From Sipunculus nudus (taxonomy: Eukaryota; Annelida; Sipuncula; Golfingiida; Sipunculidae), in the NCBI GenBank assembly GCA_026874595.1, contig CM049311.1, positions 65,077,953 to 65,141,952 of the forward strand: a DNA stretch of 64,000 nucleotides, given 5' to 3'. Both the position numbers and the translations under genes were made by a program. The notes under the pieces are model-generated. The model ran no database searches. It worked only from the letters and a program-made list of their open reading frames with translations, and was not told where the DNA came from. Numbering within the stretch: the first letter of the stretch is position 1; every line of letters begins with the position of its first letter. This document shows positions 62,684 through 64,000 of the stretch, in pieces.

Positions 62684-62797
62684 TGTATATATAGATAGAA
62701 TAGGTCCTATTCCACTCCTACTTAATTCCCATTCCTTGGACCTATTAAGTATTGGTTATAGCCCGATGAAATGTAATGCAGGCCGTGAGGTTTGCGA

Positions 62798-62841
62798 GGC
62801 TTGTGTCAATCACGAGGCTTGTGCCGTGATTGACACAAGCC
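62798..62841. repeat. Perfect 17-bp inverted repeat, 10-nt loop
   Basis: GGCTTGTGTCAATCACG (62798-62814) and its exact reverse complement (62825-62841), about 0.5 kb upstream of the P450 gene. It would form a strong hairpin. Function unknown. Confidence 0.9.
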
Positions 62842-63189
62842 AGGCAAATCTAACTGATTTCTCCTACATGTCCCGCCTCCTCAGTCGAAGGTCACGCGTG
62901 TCATGTTTTTTATAGCTACGCACCAGTTCTTTGCCATATTTGGAAAGTCGCCATGCAACTTAACTTACATGGTCACTTTTCATGACCCTGTGATGCAAGC
63001 AGATTTGAATGTACAGTTAGAACAAAGAAAAATACGCCGCATGGGTAACAAGGTATACATGAACACCAAAGGCAACAGCTGCAAGTAAAGCGTGTAACGT
63101 AGTTACTGCATGATGTATGATTAGTTTGAATGCCAACATGCTATTGCCGTGTTTATTATGTGAACAGCGCTACCATGTTGCCAGATCCT

Positions 63190-63327
63190 CGCATGCAGCC
63201 TATAAATAACTACAGGTGCTTATAGCAGGTAACAGCTCGGATAAATAAACAGATTTATGCCAGACATTACTCTTGCATGCATCCTTTAAAAAACTATAGG
63301 TGCTCGTAGTGGGTAACAGCTCGGATA
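63190..63327 (+). promoter_or_regulatory. Duplicated promoter block with TATA box, P450 gene
   Basis: A block of about 55 bp occurs twice (about 63190-63244 and 63272-63328), sharing gcatgca-cc, aactayaggtgct-rtag and gggtaacagctcggata-like text. TATAAATA at 63201-63208 is in the first copy; the second has ttaaaaaac at that place. The ATG at 63377 is 170 bp past the TATA box. Confidence 0.5.
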
Positions 63328-63376
63328 TACAAGTCTTTCCTGTCTAGTGGGTTATCACACAGTCCGTTTGGCCGCC

Positions 63377-63689
63377 ATGTTAGTCAGTGCTTCCCTGTTT
63401 GTGCTTGTTTCACTTTTGGTGTACTGGTGTTTCTGCCGTCGACCAGCAGGGCTGCCGCCTGGTCCAGTCAGGCTGCCGTTCATTGGATCACCTCATGTTT
63501 ATATGGGTGACACCCGGAGCAATCTTAAGGAGCTGCGAAAGCTGTATGGAGATGTGTCTGCTGTTTATTACGGAGAGACACTTGTCATTGTACTGAATGG
63601 AGTCAAAACTATTAAGGATACTTTGAAACAGATGGTATTTACCGGAAGACCGCCGTCTTTTGTGAGAGATGAAATATGCCAGAAAAGAG
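63377..63689 (+). CDS. CYP2-like cytochrome P450, exon 1 (gene continues past window)
   Basis: The exon reads from ATG 63377 in a strong context (gccgccATGt) to the donor AGAG^GTAAGG, 104 codons plus one base. An in-frame upstream ATG at 63347 is less likely because the pseudogene at 41.1 kb starts at the matching position. The N-terminus is a hydrophobic anchor (SLFVLVSLLVYWCFC), then RRP and LPPGPVRLPFIGSPH, so the enzyme should sit on the ER membrane facing the cytosol. YGDVSAVYYGETLVIVLNG fits beta-sheet 1. The exon phase equals that of the pseudogene. Heme and I-helix regions lie beyond the window. The family oxidises small lipophilic substrates with O2 and P450 reductase; the substrate is unknown. 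Confidence 0.87.
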
Positions 63690-64000
63690 GTAAGGTTGAA
63701 CGAAAAATTAACTGTAAGTTTCATCTGTTATTTATATCCACATAACTTTTTTTTATTGTTCTTTTAAACAATATTTGCTTTTTGTTAATATTAATTAATG
63801 ATCAATGACTGTTCATTGATGTTTGATTATTTAGTGCATATAACCTTCATTTAAACTTCCAAATAATTTGACAATTCACGTAAGCAAATACTAGATGCGA
63901 TTCTTGCTTGGATTAGATTTCATTATGTTACTCGGTAATGAATCTGTTATATATTTTTTTCTTTGGCAATTGAACTTTGTATCAATATATTATGAAAAAA
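63690..64000 (+). other. Start of P450 intron 1
   Basis: Begins with GTAAGG and is AT-rich. No acceptor with following P450 homology is seen before the window ends. Confidence 0.7.

Noticed and set aside
1-64000. CRISPR arrays, tRNA and rRNA genes
   Set aside because: No regularly spaced identical short repeats, no cloverleaf with B-box text and no rRNA core sequence were seen.

Overview
This is animal nuclear DNA: AT-rich, long (TA)n microsatellites, split genes with short phase-matched exons, and many decayed retroelements. Gene content and repeat style fit a lophotrochozoan, most likely a mollusc. That is an inference from family resemblance, not from a search. No tRNA, rRNA or CRISPR was found.

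Layout. 1-5.8 kb holds a tandem repeat, a minus-strand LINE reverse-transcriptase relic and a duplicated 260-bp block. 6.12-30.74 kb is a tandem segmental duplication. Each unit carries an eight-exon plus-strand gene for an isopenicillin-N-synthase-like 2-oxoglutarate/Fe(II) oxygenase: copy A 7281-16249, copy B 24094-27569. Each copy splices to 313 codons, with the H-x-D...H...R-x-S metal and co-substrate set intact. Copy A has a 5.4-kb insertion in intron 1 that copy B lacks. A third, decayed relative lies at 35.87-37.18 kb. A hammerhead-ribozyme core sits at 33.9 kb and a fold-back Penelope-like tail at 5.87 kb.

41.1-43.9 kb is a CYP2-like P450 pseudogene with a nonsense codon and several frameshifts. 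45.87-50.52 kb is a complete, young Ty3/gypsy retrotransposon on the minus strand, with 179-bp LTRs differing at one base and a 5-bp target duplication. It inserted 82 bp past the stop codon of a minus-strand CRAL-TRIO (tocopherol-transfer-protein-like) gene at 50.6-55.4 kb. That gene has a stop codon and a frame break, so it is called a pseudogene. One of its introns holds a 146-bp satellite. 55.6-57.66 kb is a 1.05-1.09-kb tandem repeat with CTCF-like motifs. 57.7-60.5 kb contains two LINE relics. 61.6-62.64 kb is a hAT-type MITE. Exon 1 of an apparently intact CYP2-like P450 starts at 63377 and the gene runs off the window.

P450s, 2OG oxygenases and CRAL-TRIO proteins act in oxidative and lipid metabolism, but nothing here shows a shared pathway. 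A recurring feature is GC-AG splicing: four distinct intron positions in three gene families are best explained by GC donors.
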